From positions 10,534,077 through 10,598,076 of the forward strand of contig OX335646.2 of assembly GCA_946894095.1 (NCBI GenBank): 64,000 nt of DNA, read 5' to 3'. The position numbers were made by a program, and so were the translations under genes. This document shows positions 32,823 through 44,903 of the stretch, one piece after another; position 1 is the stretch's first letter; each line of letters begins with the position of its first letter. Under the pieces are notes generated by a model that saw nothing but the letters and a program-made list of their open reading frames with translations, was not told the DNA's origin and did no database searches. This stretch comes from Incurvaria masculella (taxonomy: Eukaryota > Arthropoda > Insecta > Lepidoptera > Incurvariidae).

Positions 32823-32969
32823 GTAAGTAGGGTGATGTTGTGATGAATGAACCACCCGACCCGGACGACCCCGGCGGCCGCCATCATATGCCGCCGGGGT
32901 TCATTCTCGCTCAAGATGCATCTAGCGATAAGAGCGACAACCTTAATGATGCATTCCTAACCCCACCAG
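32823..32969 (+). other. Intron-like segment of copy 2, absent from copy 1
   Basis: The segment begins GTAAGTAGGG and ends ACCCCACCAG. Copy 1 joins TCGC directly to AGGCCAGCC at the same point. Its ends are a consensus 5' splice site and an acceptor, and it contains the ORF1 start codon (32843). Its length, 147, is a multiple of three, so the downstream frame is kept. Confidence 0.85.
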
Positions 32970-34564
32970 AGGCCAGCCATACCATTGAAATTCACAATTC
33001 ATTCGATAGATTGTCTGATAATGAAGGCATGGACTTTTCCGCCATAATTGGTAAAAGGAAACGAAAAATAAAAGAACATCAAAGAAAAAACAAAAGTAAC
33101 AAACAAAACTCTCAACTCAAAGTTAAGATTGATTCATCACAATCATCTTTTATCTCGTCAGATTGTGAACATGATGAAATAAAGCAGGCTCCCAATTCTC
33201 AGGTTATTGGGCCTCAAGCAGTCCTATCCAAACTAAACATATCCCAACAAGACCTATCCCAACAAGACATATCCCAACAAGACCTATCCAAACAAGACCT
33301 ATCCCAACAAGATCTATCCCAACAAGGCCCATCCCGGATTTCCACGAATGATATCTCAACTCCAAATCATACCGAACTTTACCGGGACTTTGACAAAGCT
33401 CCTTTCTTAGTCCACGTCCAGAGGGTGGAATCAAATCCATCGGCTGGAGTTGTTCTGCATCCAGTTCATTTTGGTCAATTTTTAAAACGGAACTCATTCC
33501 AAGGTATCATAGACGGTGGGGTAAAGAGTGTGGGACGAAATAGAGTAACCGTCACCTTCAAATCCGCCCAATATGCCAATCTATTCATACAAAATCATTA
33601 TTTATCCGAAGCCAAATATAAGGCTTTTATTCCGTCATTTAATGTCACAAGAATTGGATTGGTGAAAGGAATTCCAATTGAATGGTCCGAAGAGGATCTT
33701 TTGAAAGACATTGAAATTCCTGGCGGAGGAAGAGTCCTCAAAGTCAGATGCTTAAATTTCAAAAAAATGGTCGATGGTTCCCCTATGTGGAAACCATCCC
33801 AAAGTGTGGTTGTAACTTTTGATGGTCAGAGTCTTCCTGATAAGATCCTATTAATGTATAATTCTATTCAAGTAGAACTTTACAAATATCCGACCATCCA
33901 ATGCTTCAATTGCTCAAGATATGGACATACCAAGACAATATGCCGTTCGCAGCCACGTTGTTATAAATGCGGAGAATTCCATTCAGCCAATGACTGCAAC
34001 ATCACAGAAGAAAATGCAAGCTGCCTTTACTGTGAAGGCAGACACTATGCAACAAGTAAAATTTGTCCGGAACAAAATAGACAAAAAAATATTAAACATA
34101 AAATGGCAGAAGAAGCTATTTCATATACGGAGGCTGCCAGTCAATTTAGGCCCTCTAAGCGGTCCTTTGCAGAGGTCACCTCCAGCGCTCCAGTCAATAA
34201 ACCATCCATTCCTACATACTCATACAAAAAAACATTCTTTTCGCAACCTCGAGCTCGCGCCCCTCTTCCTCAGGGGTACGATCGCAACGCTCATCAAGCC
34301 CTTCTTAATGATTTCACTCCTCCAACATCTCATAATGGTTCGGTTTTTCGAACTCCTTTGTTGACACCCTCTTCTCCAATTATTTCAATGGACCTTAGTA
34401 ACCCTGAAAATGTTGACAAATTATTTTCTGCTTTTCTAAGTTTTATATCTTCCAATACTTTACCGTCCAACGCTGCTATTAATCATTCTCCAGACGCTTA
34501 TAATGGGTTCAAACACTCCAGAATCCGCTCACCAGTGGGCTTACCTGACAAAATTAAAAAATAA
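32843..34564 (+). CDS. Retrotransposon copy 2 ORF1 (gag-like, complete)
   Basis: 573 residues from MNEPPDPDDPGG, with three CCHC zinc knuckles at about 33903-34070, the LSQQD repeat and a Pro/Ser-rich C-terminus, as in copy 1. The ATG lies 20 bases inside the intron-like segment, so only unspliced RNA encodes the full protein. One coding difference from copy 1 is seen (Cys for Arg before LNFKK). Confidence 0.88.
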   Translation: MNEPPDPDDPGGRHHMPPGFILAQDASSDKSDNLNDAFLTPPEASHTIEIHNSFDRLSDNEGMDFSAIIGKRKRKIKEHQRKNKSNKQNSQLKVKIDSSQSSFISSDCEHDEIKQAPNSQVIGPQAVLSKLNISQQDLSQQDISQQDLSKQDLSQQDLSQQGPSRISTNDISTPNHTELYRDFDKAPFLVHVQRVESNPSAGVVLHPVHFGQFLKRNSFQGIIDGGVKSVGRNRVTVTFKSAQYANLFIQNHYLSEAKYKAFIPSFNVTRIGLVKGIPIEWSEEDLLKDIEIPGGGRVLKVRCLNFKKMVDGSPMWKPSQSVVVTFDGQSLPDKILLMYNSIQVELYKYPTIQCFNCSRYGHTKTICRSQPRCYKCGEFHSANDCNITEENASCLYCEGRHYATSKICPEQNRQKNIKHKMAEEAISYTEAASQFRPSKRSFAEVTSSAPVNKPSIPTYSYKKTFFSQPRARAPLPQGYDRNAHQALLNDFTPPTSHNGSVFRTPLLTPSSPIISMDLSNPENVDKLFSAFLSFISSNTLPSNAAINHSPDAYNGFKHSRIRSPVGLPDKIKK

Positions 34565-34938
34565 CTTCTTATCCAATATGAACTTTTCAATTTACACTTT
34601 AAATTTTAATTTCTTCAACAATATTATTTTACTTATCCAAAAGACAATATATAAAAAATATTTCGGCATCCAAATTTATTACCTGCGTTGTAGCAGAATA
34701 TTTGGCTCCAAAAATATATATCTGCGACCAGCAGATTTTTGTACCAATGTTTGGATTGTTTTAATAAAAAATCCTCTTTATGTCATTAAAAAAAGCTCTA
34801 GCAGATTTTTCGACCACAAAATTTATTACTGCATGGTAGCAGAACATTTGGCAAAAATTTTTTTTATCTGCAACTTAGCTTTCTTTAATTTTTATAGGGT
34901 CAAGTTTGAATGCATTCATCTCGCTTCATTTCATCAGA

Positions 34939-37900
34939 ATGTCTTCTACAATAATTCAGTGGAATTGTCGTAGCTTAATCAAAAATAAATCTGATTTACT
35001 CCACCTTATCAATAAACATCACCCTATCGTTATAGCAATTTCTGAAACCTGGTTAAAGCCATCAACCCACTTTAAGATTTCAGGATATGTTAGCTTCAGA
35101 GATGACCGAGCTGATGGATATGGGGGTTGCGCCCTGTTCATCAACAAAAAAATTCCATTTTCTTCCCTCACTCTTCCTGCCCGAGTTGATGGTATAAATG
35201 TTGTTGCCGTTATGGCAGACAATATAACATTTGTTTCGGTATATGTATCGTCTCCTACGCTCTCAACCACTCGATTTATTAAATCTATTTTTCAATCCAT
35301 CCGCAAGCCTTATGTGGTTTTAGGCGATTTTAATTCTCATCACTCCGTGTGGGGGTCTGCAAATTGTGACCACCAAGGCAATAAATTGATTGAACTACTA
35401 GATGAATACAACATATGCCTTCTGAATGATGGTTCACCCACAAGACGGACTCCCCCGAATCAGAATCCGAGTGCAGTGGATCTGACTCTTTGCACTCCAG
35501 ATCTGGCTGCCCGTCTTTCATGGAAAATATCCAAATTTTCTCACGGCAGCGATCATTTTCCCATTATTATAAATATTCCTTGTCAGGCCCCTCCTTCCAT
35601 AAATAAATCCCCTCTTCTTAAATATCGCTTGAATGAAGCTGATTGGGTGACGTTCAGTCTGAAAGTAGAAGAGGAGATGTCTAGTCTGCCGATCGTTACC
35701 TTAGACAATGTTTTACATTGTTACTCCAAATTTACATCATTATTGATAAGCACAGCAGATCAAATTATTCCGCTCAAAAATACATCAAAAAATCATCGCC
35801 TTTCTCCTCCATGGTGGGATTCCGAATGTACCAAATCTGTTCGTGACCGTTCCTATGCCGAAACTTTATATGAAGAGTTTATGACTGATGAAAACTTTTT
35901 AAATTTACGCAAAATTCAAGCAGTTACTAAATGTACTCTTAAAAATAAAAAACGTAATGGATGGCAAAATTTTTGCCTTTCTCTCTCACCTAACACTTCA
36001 TCTTCATTAGTTTGGCGCAATATTAAAAGGTACCGTTCTGTTTTCACGGAAGACAGTGCTTCAATACCTTCATCGGCTTCATGGAAAGACTCATTCCTAA
36101 ATAAGCTAGCCCCCCCATCCGCCCCTACAGAAGATGAACTCCCGTCCCTTTATTCATTTGTTGGAGGTTGTACTCCCATGGAGGTTCCATTTTCATTAAA
36201 AGAACTCAAAATTGTTTTGAATCATGTTAAGGATTCTTCCCCGGGGCTGGATGGGATTCCTTATTCTTTTCTGGTTAAATCGAGAGATACAACCCTTGAA
36301 TACTTTTTACAAATCATTAATTTCTTCTTTGACTATGGGGTAATTCCTGACTCCTGGAAAACTCAAATAATCATTCCAATCCTGAAATCTGGTAAAGACC
36401 CCAATGATGGTTCCTCTTACCGTCCGATTGCTCTGTCTTCTACCTTATGCAAAATTACAGAACATTTAATCAAAAACCGTTTAGAATGGTTCGTGGAACA
36501 CAGAGAACTTCTTGCTAAAACACAATATGGATTTAGGAAAAGCAGAAGTACAATGGATAGTTTGGGGATTTTCACTACCGATATTCGACTTTCTTTTTCT
36601 CGGGACGAGTCTGTTGTGGCTGCATTCCTAGACATATCTGCAGCTTACGATAATGTCCTCCTACCAAAGCTCAAACAAAAAATGCTAAATCTACATATAC
36701 CAGAAAAAATTGTTGCATATATTTTTAATATATTATCTCAAAGAACAATAATGTTAAGAGTAGAGGAACAATCAAACGACTCTAGAATAATCTGGAAAGG
36801 TTTACCACAAGGCTCTGTTCTCAGTCCTTTACTTTATAATATTTACACCCATGATCTTGACAGATCAATAAACTCCTTTTCACGTGTCCTGCAATATGCG
36901 GATGATTTACTAATATACTCACCCCATAAATCTATTCCTAAAGGAGCTGAACAAATTGAATACTCGCTAAGATCTTTGAACACATGGTTAACTGAACATG
37001 GGTTGGAACTGTCAGCCCAAAAGAGCTCTATAGTAGTATTCAGTAGAAAAAGAATTGTACCCACTATCACTATCACATACAACAATACAATTATTCCATT
37101 ACATATTCAAACTAAATTCCTTGGCATAATCCTGGATTCAAAAATGACAGGTGTCTCTCATCTAAATTATGTAATAAAAAAATGTGAAAAAAATATTAAC
37201 ATTATACGCACTCTAGCTGGGGTTTGGTGGGGAGCTCATCCATACTACCTCAAGTTATTGTACAATGCAATAATACGAAGTCATTTGGATTACGGTTCCT
37301 ATATTTTAGAACCCTGCAATAGAACTGCTCTTAATAAGCTTAACATTATCCAAAACAAATGCCTGCGTATTATAACAGGTGCCATGAAATCAAGTCCTAT
37401 AAATGCTCTGCAAGTAGAATGCGTTGAACCTCCTCTTTATTTTCGCCGTCAGTTCTTGGCTGATCGTTTCTTGTTCAGGGCAAGCTATTTCTTACATCAT
37501 CCAATAATTCCGAAACTAAATTTACTATCCCGATTTTCTCATACTGCGAAATATTGGGAAAAAAAGGCTCCCACCAGACTTGTAAAAAGTTATCGTAAGT
37601 TCAATAATGTCAAGGCTCCAGTATTCCGTTCTAACTCCTTACCAATGTTTTCATACCCTTTTCAAGTAGTTACGAGCAATGTAGAAGTAATTCCTTTTTT
37701 TGGCATTGAAAAAGAGTCTCCAAATGCTAATGAAGTCTTTCATTCCATCCTATCTGAAAACTGGGAAGGGTGGGAGTATATTTTTACTGATGCCTCCAAA
37801 CTCACGGAGGAAGGCAGTGTTGGAGCTGCAGTATTTCATAAGAACAGCAACATCTACCAACTAATTAAATGCCCTCCAGAGTCATCAGTTTTCACTGGTG

Positions 37901-37965
37901 AATCAACGGCATTACTGGAGGCAGTCAAGTTTTCATTATTATTAAAAAATCTAATAAATTTATAA
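34939..37965 (+). pseudogene. Retrotransposon copy 2 ORF2, frameshifted in RNase H
   Basis: Endonuclease and reverse transcriptase are intact, with the same motifs as copy 1 including YADD. A run of seven A's in copy 1 (28371-28377) is six here (37944-37949). The frame shifts right after the RNase H block GESTALLEA and stops at 37965, losing the remaining active-site blocks and the CCHC end. The lost part is still open in another frame (38250-38642). Coding differences seen elsewhere include Ile to Thr, Pro to Thr and Arg to Lys. A protein with active reverse transcriptase but no full RNase H could still be made. Confidence 0.88.
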
Positions 37966-38642
37966 TATTTTCTGATTCCCGTAGTGCTCTTCAATCTCTC
38001 ACTCAGAACCCCTTTCATTCTAACACACAAAATCCTATTCCTTTTTCCATTAAAGACATTCTCTACAATAACCCGGACAAACAAATAGTCTTTGCATGGA
38101 TTCCGTCTCACTCAGGCATCCTGCCCAATCACCGGGTAGATGATCTTGCTAAACAAGCTGTTCTGCGAGGGGATAAAATCCCATATAGAAACTACCCACA
38201 TGATTTAATTGCTCTCCCAAAAAAATCTCTTACTGAAAATTGGACCAAATTGTGGGCTAACTCTAGTAGATTTAAGGGTTCAAATTACGCCAAGATCCAG
38301 CCTAACATCCCTGCTAAGCCTTGGTTTCATCGTATCAAAATTAATAAATCTTCAACTTCTATTATTTGCCGCCTTAGAATAGGCCACTGCTGTTCCCCTG
38401 TTCATTTGGCTAGACTTCATATTAAAGACTCATCAGTGTGCGAATGTGGCCTTGATGACGGGAATTTGGAACATATATTTTTCTGTTGTCCTCTTATTAA
38501 TAAAACTGCTCCTTTATACGATTACCTTCCTCTACTCCAAATTCCTCTTCCTACCAATATTAATTGCTTGCTCTCTTCATCTAACTTTAAAATTCTAAAG
38601 TTACTTGCTTCATTTATCAGTGCAAATGATCTTAAATTATGA
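37966..38642 (+). pseudogene. Out-of-frame remainder of copy 2 ORF2 (RNase H end and Cys/His motif)
   Basis: This encodes the FSDSRSAL and PSHSGI blocks and the terminal CECGLDDGN..CC motif in the +1 frame relative to the upstream part. It is almost identical in sequence to 28394-29070. Confidence 0.85.
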
Positions 38643-38801
38643 TTTTCTTTTATGTTTCGTTGGCAACTAATTTCAGAACCTTTTACACTATTTGTATATA
38701 GCTATGAACTTTGACATTGGCGAAATGTGTTAGATGCACGAAAGCCATTAAAAGGGACCCAAAAGTAGGACCCTAAAAAGAAGAAGAAGAAATCCTTCTA
38801 G

Positions 38802-40215
38802 CCCGAGGGGAAATGATCGAGTTAGCTTTAAAATTAACCTAAATGTAGACTCGTTATTTTAATGTAAATTACATAATGCGAGCGAATTTTTGCCATGAGC
38901 CATGAATTTTACCAAAAAATTATAATAACACTAGGATAATAAGATTGTTTGATAAAAAGTGTCATTTTTATTATTTTCTTCAAATCTTTGCCACAATGTT
39001 CGCCTTTCATCTAATAATACCAATATAGTATCATGCATACATGTTCTATTCGGCCATCTTTCATCAAATGCGATTGGACCATGTATCGCCTACTAATTAT
39101 GTTGTGGGTGGTATCATCCTGAACAGGCTTAACCCTGGAGCTAAGTAGGAATAGTTTGACGTGGGTTCCGAACGCATGGTGTGAGCCACATTCTCAAGGA
39201 AAATGCTATAATTGCAACCGCAGTATTTTCATATATTTTTTAATCGTAATGGACTACTACTATTATTATGTGGTAATGACTCCAATTCTAGGAACTTTCA
39301 GTATAAGTATTAGCAGGTATTATCTTTCGAGCTTACTTAGGTGAAAACGGAGAATACGAGAAAAACTAAAAAGTTACTTCGATGGAACATATATGTAAGC
39401 GTCCAATATTTTCGCCGGTCAAACTGAATTGTGTGCTAGTTAACGGATGATTCAAGTCGCCTAGAAACATTAACATGAAATGAAAGCGACTTTTATTAGT
39501 ACCCGATCACCCGAACTTTGTTTGTGCTGTAATGTTCTATTAAAAATATATCTTAAAAATACCCACGAAGTGCTTGAACATCGGCAGTCATATAAAAATA
39601 ATTTATTTATTGATCAACAACGACGAATCCCTTAGAGTGGGCCCTATATATATATTTTTACGTGACGGAACCACACAGCACAAGCTCAAAGCAAGTATGT
39701 ACGACTTACCTATTTATCTATGTCTAAATTCCATGATTCATTAGCAACAGATAACATCTGCGTTCTGGCTGTGGTACAAAATGATCAAGTATTAATACAA
39801 TAAAATGGAATTGTATATCAACGTAGCTTCGAGCAAAGGCTGATTAAGCAACAATAATCCGACGTATCTTTTGTAATAGATTAACATATTATGGTATGAT
39901 GTATCTTCTATCTGTGTTTGGTGATCACATTGCATTCTTGAAGAAGCCATAAGCATATGGTCACTGACACAATTAAGAAATACTTTATGGTTCTTACGAA
40001 AGAAAAAAATATTTTACTCTGCGAGCAACACGCACACTATTTGTACACACAAAGTATCAGCATCGTCATCACAATCTAACGTCTGCTTATGCCAGTTTGT
40101 CAGTCCGTTATAACTTACGATTACTTAGCGATTATTGGTGCTGGCTGTTTCTACGTGCAACTTGAATTAAGGGGACCCTTTGACGTAGGACGTCTAATAA
40201 CGACGATAATGCCTT
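38802..40215. other. Intergenic, mostly unassigned
   Basis: Starts with the sequence that originally followed the secreted-peptide gene before copy 2 inserted. A degenerate SINE fragment (- strand) lies at about 39025-39205 (CCATGCGTTCGGAACCCACG, AGGGTTAAGCCTGTTC). I see no gene. Confidence 0.4.
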
Positions 40216-40216
40216 T

Positions 40217-40332
40217 TGGTGACGTAGTACCCAAAGGGTGCAAAACGGAACCTTATTAAAAAGCTTCCGCTGTCCGTCCGTCTGTCACAGGGCTGTATCT
40301 CATGAACCGTAATAGGTAGACAGCTGAAATGG
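40217..40332 (+). mobile_element. Broken GGTTCCGTACCC-type repeat
   Basis: TACCCAAAGGGTG, CTTCCGCTGTCCGTCCGTC and ACAGGGCTGTATCTCATGAA match the left part of the copies at 22411 and 60131. The right half is missing. Confidence 0.55.
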
Positions 40333-40424
40333 GCAGCAGTCACATAATTTAATTTTAAATTAAATTTAATTTAATTTAATAAGCGCGGCACATGGCGTAC
40401 CTCATCCTCGTATGGTGGACCTCA

Positions 40425-40760
40425 AATAGGAGGTGCCCGACGACGCCCATGGGTTTCCGAACTTTCACGGGGGCTGCGAAAACCATGCCGACCGGCCAGG
40501 TGTTTTCTTCACACCATGGTTAAAGAACATGGGGAAATACCTGGGCATGGAGTGTATTCCATTGTTTACCGACCCTATGGAGACAAAAGGAAGTATATTG
40601 TGTGTACAAAAGGACCGAGAGGATCGGCGGTAGAATGAGGACGGAGGGAGAGCATTATGCAGCTCCGTAGAGCATTCTCCATGGTAGAGACGATAAAACA
40701 CTGAGAAATAACACATCCTTTCAGAGTTGGAGGGTCTCTAGATTCAGGGATACCCATAGG
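40425..40760 (-). mobile_element. Non-LTR retrotransposon fragment, post-RT C-terminus and 3' tail
   Basis: The - strand frame reads LYHGECSTELHNALPPSSFYRR, continuing to SIGSVNNGIHSMPRYFP. The second part is a frame-shifted version of the conserved VGKQWN.L end of this LINE family. The 3' tail GGCCGGTCGGCATGG..GGGCGTCGTCGGGC matches 14.3 and 43.7 kb. Confidence 0.5.
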
Positions 40761-40889
40761 GGTCGTCGGCCGTTGAACGACCGTATCCAATAAGCGATCG
40801 TTTTATAGGTATTTTTAGTTTTGAAGCGAGCGCATGCTAGGTCTATGGTTTTGATAATAAGCACTTTTCAATGTCAATAGGACAATGTC

Positions 40890-41066
40890 GTTTTGGACTT
40901 AGATGAAAATGAATCTTCCTTGTTTTGGCCCGATGTTAGCATTTTTTTCTGAAAAATATCACCTAGGTATTTTGGATGGCTATTAGTCATTATACAAGCG
41001 CAACGCCATTCCCGAAGAAATTGGGTGCCATGCCAGGACCTTCCCATTGTAAGCACGGCTACATTA
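40890..41066 (-). mobile_element. Truncated SINE copy
   Basis: On the - strand, GGGAAGGTCCTGGCATGGCACCCAA and the following block match the tail half of the SINE family. The head is missing. Confidence 0.5.
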
Positions 41067-43469
41067 CATACGTGTATTAACGGTACATACGTATATCAAG
41101 TTAGAAATCGGTTCAGACCTACATAATCTTTGGTTCAGCAGTTTTGACGCGTTTGAATAAAGTTTCGCGGTTAGGGGAAATGTTTCGAAAACCTTTATAT
41201 TCAAAATTCCGGTGTGCTCGTAATTATTCTCCTATACGGCTTGACCGATTTTTATGTTTTTTACGATGGGGTCACATGGTTCTTAGGTATATGGATCCGG
41301 TTTGTGGCGCTGTTTTTGAGGCGAAGAAAAATCTTGAGTTGAGAGTATAACAAAAGTATAACAAAACTATAACGAAAGTGTATTGGTAGATGATTTCACC
41401 AAGCTCCAAGTACCTAGGATAGGCAAAAGTTTTCGACTTATATCTAGGCTTCTCAAGGCTATTAAAATCAGTCGATCGTCAATCGATAAAACTCATTCCA
41501 AATTGGTTATTAGACTTGCAAGGCTTAGTGGTTTTTTGCAGTAACGTTTCACTAGGGTCTCGTTCACCATGTGCTGATTAGCTCGATCGGCACATAAGCA
41601 TTGAATAAGGGTGTTAGCATATGGCAATCAGCACCAGTACAAGATAATCAGCACTTTAGTGATTAAGTGTCGATTATTAATCGATTAGTACTGTATCATA
41701 GTAATGGATATGGTAGGTACGGAGTTTCAGAGATAGACGAAAAATATTCAGGAATGCAACATTTCAGATTTCTTGGACGTTTTTGTCCCACAAATACCTA
41801 GAAAATTTAAATTAAAGAGAGATTTCATTCTCAATGTGGATTTGGAAATTAGTTGCTTTACCTCGCATGAAGCGGCCATCTACGCGAAAAGGTTTAATTG
41901 CTCTGTGAGGGTAATTGTCAATGTGACAGCCACAGCGCGAACCACGCCTGCCACCTGACGATAGTTCAAGACAGAAGGCCAGAGCAGAGGTAGCTTTAGT
42001 GTGTCGAGGACAGCTCTGAATGCCTGGTTTTTTGCATAACTCTTCATTTCCGACAGGTGCTTACCTTCCTCATTGTTGAAATCGCAAATTAATTGTTTTG
42101 TTCATGCAATAATCAAGCACAATAACATTCCCATACCTTAAAGTATTTATTTGAATTTTTCATCCATTAATCAACATATTATTTGCAAAAAGTCTAAATT
42201 TTATTTATTACATCAGAAACCCTCGAGGGGGGAGGAATTGTAGAATTCCAAATTATGGGTACACCTGCTGTGTAGGTGGCGAAATTTGTAGACACAATAC
42301 CCGCGAATGAAATGTTTTGCTAGTCCAGGTCTAGCCTTGAAGTATATTCATAAAGTGGTTCATTTTACCACGGAATATCGAGGAGGCAGGAAGTGAAACG
42401 TTTGTAAATTTGTTCCAGGACCGCTGTTACCGTTTTACTAAAGACCTTTTTGCTCCGCGAATGTATAACCGTCGCAATAGGCTATCCCTTCTTAATTAAT
42501 AACCAAACAACAATTTCACATTTGTTTAGTTAATATGAACCTAATAATGGATCTATGTTTGAATTCCAATACTGTTTGCAAATGTTACGTCACTTTCAAA
42601 CACGGCCGAGCGCCTCACACGCACGCAGTCACTAACAAAGTAGCGAGACATGACCCGGCGAGCAAAACGACGCCGCGACGCCATATTGTTTCGTAATGTT
42701 TTTGTCGTAAGTTTAATCGCTATACATGTAAATGAAACTTACCGGTGATATGAAACTCCGCCATCATAAAGGTTGTGCACCCGGCTGTCGTGTTTACACG
42801 TTATTATGGCACAGTATGTGTGTACAGTGGCATTACTCCTTTTCAATTTTAGATTGTATCACGGATAATTTAATGCACAGGAATGCCGCAGAGGAGTGAA
42901 TCATGCGCGTATGAAGTGCGCGGGTCCCCGCTAAAGGCCGGCGCGCTAGTTCCGCCCACTTCACAATTCTTACCTCCTAATTGTTCTGTGCATTTTACAG
43001 GGCTCTTTCTTTAATTTGTGTCCTTGCCCCACGGTCGATTCTACATATATATCACATTCATTGAAAACTTGTAAAATAAAAAGTACCTTTATCGCCTCCG
43101 TACGCCATAAGTACTCCCATGTGGAAGTAATTGAGTGTAACACACATCTAAAATAAAAAAGAGAAATATAATGAACACATTCAAAGCCAACATGAACAAT
43201 GGACAATTTAGTTAAAAAAATATTTTACCGTTAAGTGATTTGTGTAGCAAATAAAGTCTGTTGAAATTTTAAATAAGGTTCCATAGTTATTGCAAAAAAG
43301 GATGTTATTTGGATTTTAGGGCGCCATGCTGGTTACCCGAATGTATCAAATAGCTGCTAGCCGAGTCCTAGAGTGCAAGAGGCTTTTCAAAACAGGTCTG
43401 ACAAAGCTCACCGGTGAAACCTATGTCGCATTGGTGAATGTGTTTATCCAAAAAGTGTTTACAAAAGTT
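41067..43469. other. Intergenic with a CpG-rich patch at about 42600-42960
   Basis: I see no recognisable gene. The stretch at 41100-41340 (CGGTTCAGACCTACATAATC, CGGCTTGACCGATTTTTATG) looks like part of a common lepidopteran repeat. The GC-rich patch contains GACGCCGCGACGCCATATTG and CCGCTAAAGGCCGGCGCGC and could be a promoter, but no linked coding exon could be identified on either strand. Confidence 0.35.
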
Positions 43470-43790
43470 ACTTTTAATTTTAAATCATACGAATGAGTTA
43501 TGCTCGTTAGAGCTGCATAATGCTGTCGCTGTTCGCTCAACGCTGAACAGGTAGAAAATGCACAAATTTACAATCAACATTCCAAAATCAAGAACTGATC
43601 CCCTAGATTATTTATCTATAGGGTCGGTAAACAATGGAATGAACTCTGTTCTGAGGTTATTCCCCCAAATTACTACCGGGGTCCTTCAAAAGTTGGTGTG
43701 CAGAGCACCTGGCCGGCCGGCAAGGTTTTCGCAGCTGCCCTGAAAGTTCGAACACCCAAGGGCGTCGTCGGGCACCTAAATAGATTCTGC
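43470..43790 (+). mobile_element. Non-LTR retrotransposon fragment, 3' end
   Basis: A frame reads VGKQWNELCSEVIPPNYY, the conserved C-terminal block of the LINE family also seen at 14.0 and 40.4 kb. It is followed by the shared tail CCTGGCCGGCCGGCAAGG and GGGCGTCGTCGGGCACCT. Confidence 0.5.
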
Positions 43791-44446
43791 GGTAAGCAAT
43801 ATGACGCGCTTAACAAAAAAAAAACTGATTTTTGCGAAGATGTTTTTGTTTGCTGGCACCAGACAGACAGGAACCAGACGTCTCCCTACACAATCAACAA
43901 CACCTGTAGACTTCGTCACACGGTGCATGGCAAGCTTGTGAGTATCGTGCAATACTTTCTGAGAGATGGATACCGAGAATAGAGGATACAAAAAGAAAGA
44001 GAAACATTCTTTGATAATAACCTTTATTTCATAAATTGATTCCATATTTACAAAAAAATATAATATTATATTATTTTCCTAACTGAGCTACCTACATGTG
44101 TACTACACATGACATGTCTCATAGAAATAAATTCATACACCAACTATACACATCTATGTAGCTTAATAAATAGAGATAAGATAAAACAATCAACTATCAA
44201 TTCCCATAAGGATTAGGAAGGACACGTGGAATGGATACAAACATAAACGATGACTCCCCAATTCAATGGATTTTTTTTCCTAATGCGTTCAGGGAATAAA
44301 GGGACCAAGAAAGAGAAGCAGAAGGTTAACAGTTTGTCATGTTTGGTGTACCTTTTACCAACAATGTTGATGGGTAGGTACCTCTTCTTCTACCCACGTG
44401 CATGGGTAGGTAAGTTCTGAGCATAGATAAAAAGGAATAAGATATG

Positions 44447-44745
44447 CCATCTAGCGTGCTTAATATGAAACCCGCTGTCTCTAATTTTTAAACACTACCA
44501 ACGTACATGCCACATGCAAACATAGTCGCAGACGAATTGGAGGGTTTGTGTGGGTGGGAACTGACTTTATGAGCGATTTTTTTTAGTATGTACGCACGTG
44601 ATGGTGATGTTTCGGCTGTGTGGCATACGGTGTGGCGATGGCTTCCCATACAATTATATTGTTACTTTGGCTATACGGCGGAGACGCGATATCGACTGCA
44701 TTCCATGGCTGCTTCCTTACTCTTCAGAGGTTTTGAGTAGTTGAA
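44447..44745 (-). repeat. Interspersed repeat R1, partner of 7999-8290
   Basis: Reverse-complement match to 7999-8290 over most of its length, sharing the blocks listed there. It lies just past the 3' end of TRAPPC8. Confidence 0.55.
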
Positions 44746-44903
44746 AATTTTAACTAAATTGTTGGTGATGTACCAAACGGTCATCTTTATAAAAATATTG
44801 AAAGCCAAGGAAAGGGACAAATCGGGTATTTAATTTATCGGATTTTTTAGAGAAACTGACGAGCTACCCACAATTTGTACCCGCGGCGTGTGCTCCGCGC
44901 CGC

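Larger units (their letters stand above)
32678..38789 (+). mobile_element. Full-length non-LTR retrotransposon, copy 2 (unspliced form, ORF2 frameshifted)
   Basis: It is the same element as at 23245-29217, beginning GACAAAAGACTGTCG and ending (GAA)n. It is 146 bases longer over the shared part, exactly the 147 bp intron-like segment minus one lost A. It lies in the same orientation as copy 1 and 9.4 kb away, but with a different target duplication. The two are therefore independent insertions, not a segmental duplication. Confidence 0.94.

Noticed and set aside
41773..41958. 61-codon frame starting MDVFVPQIPRKF as a possible exon
   Set aside because: The sequence looks protein-like, but no neighbouring exon, motif or consistent splice sites could be found, so it is not called.
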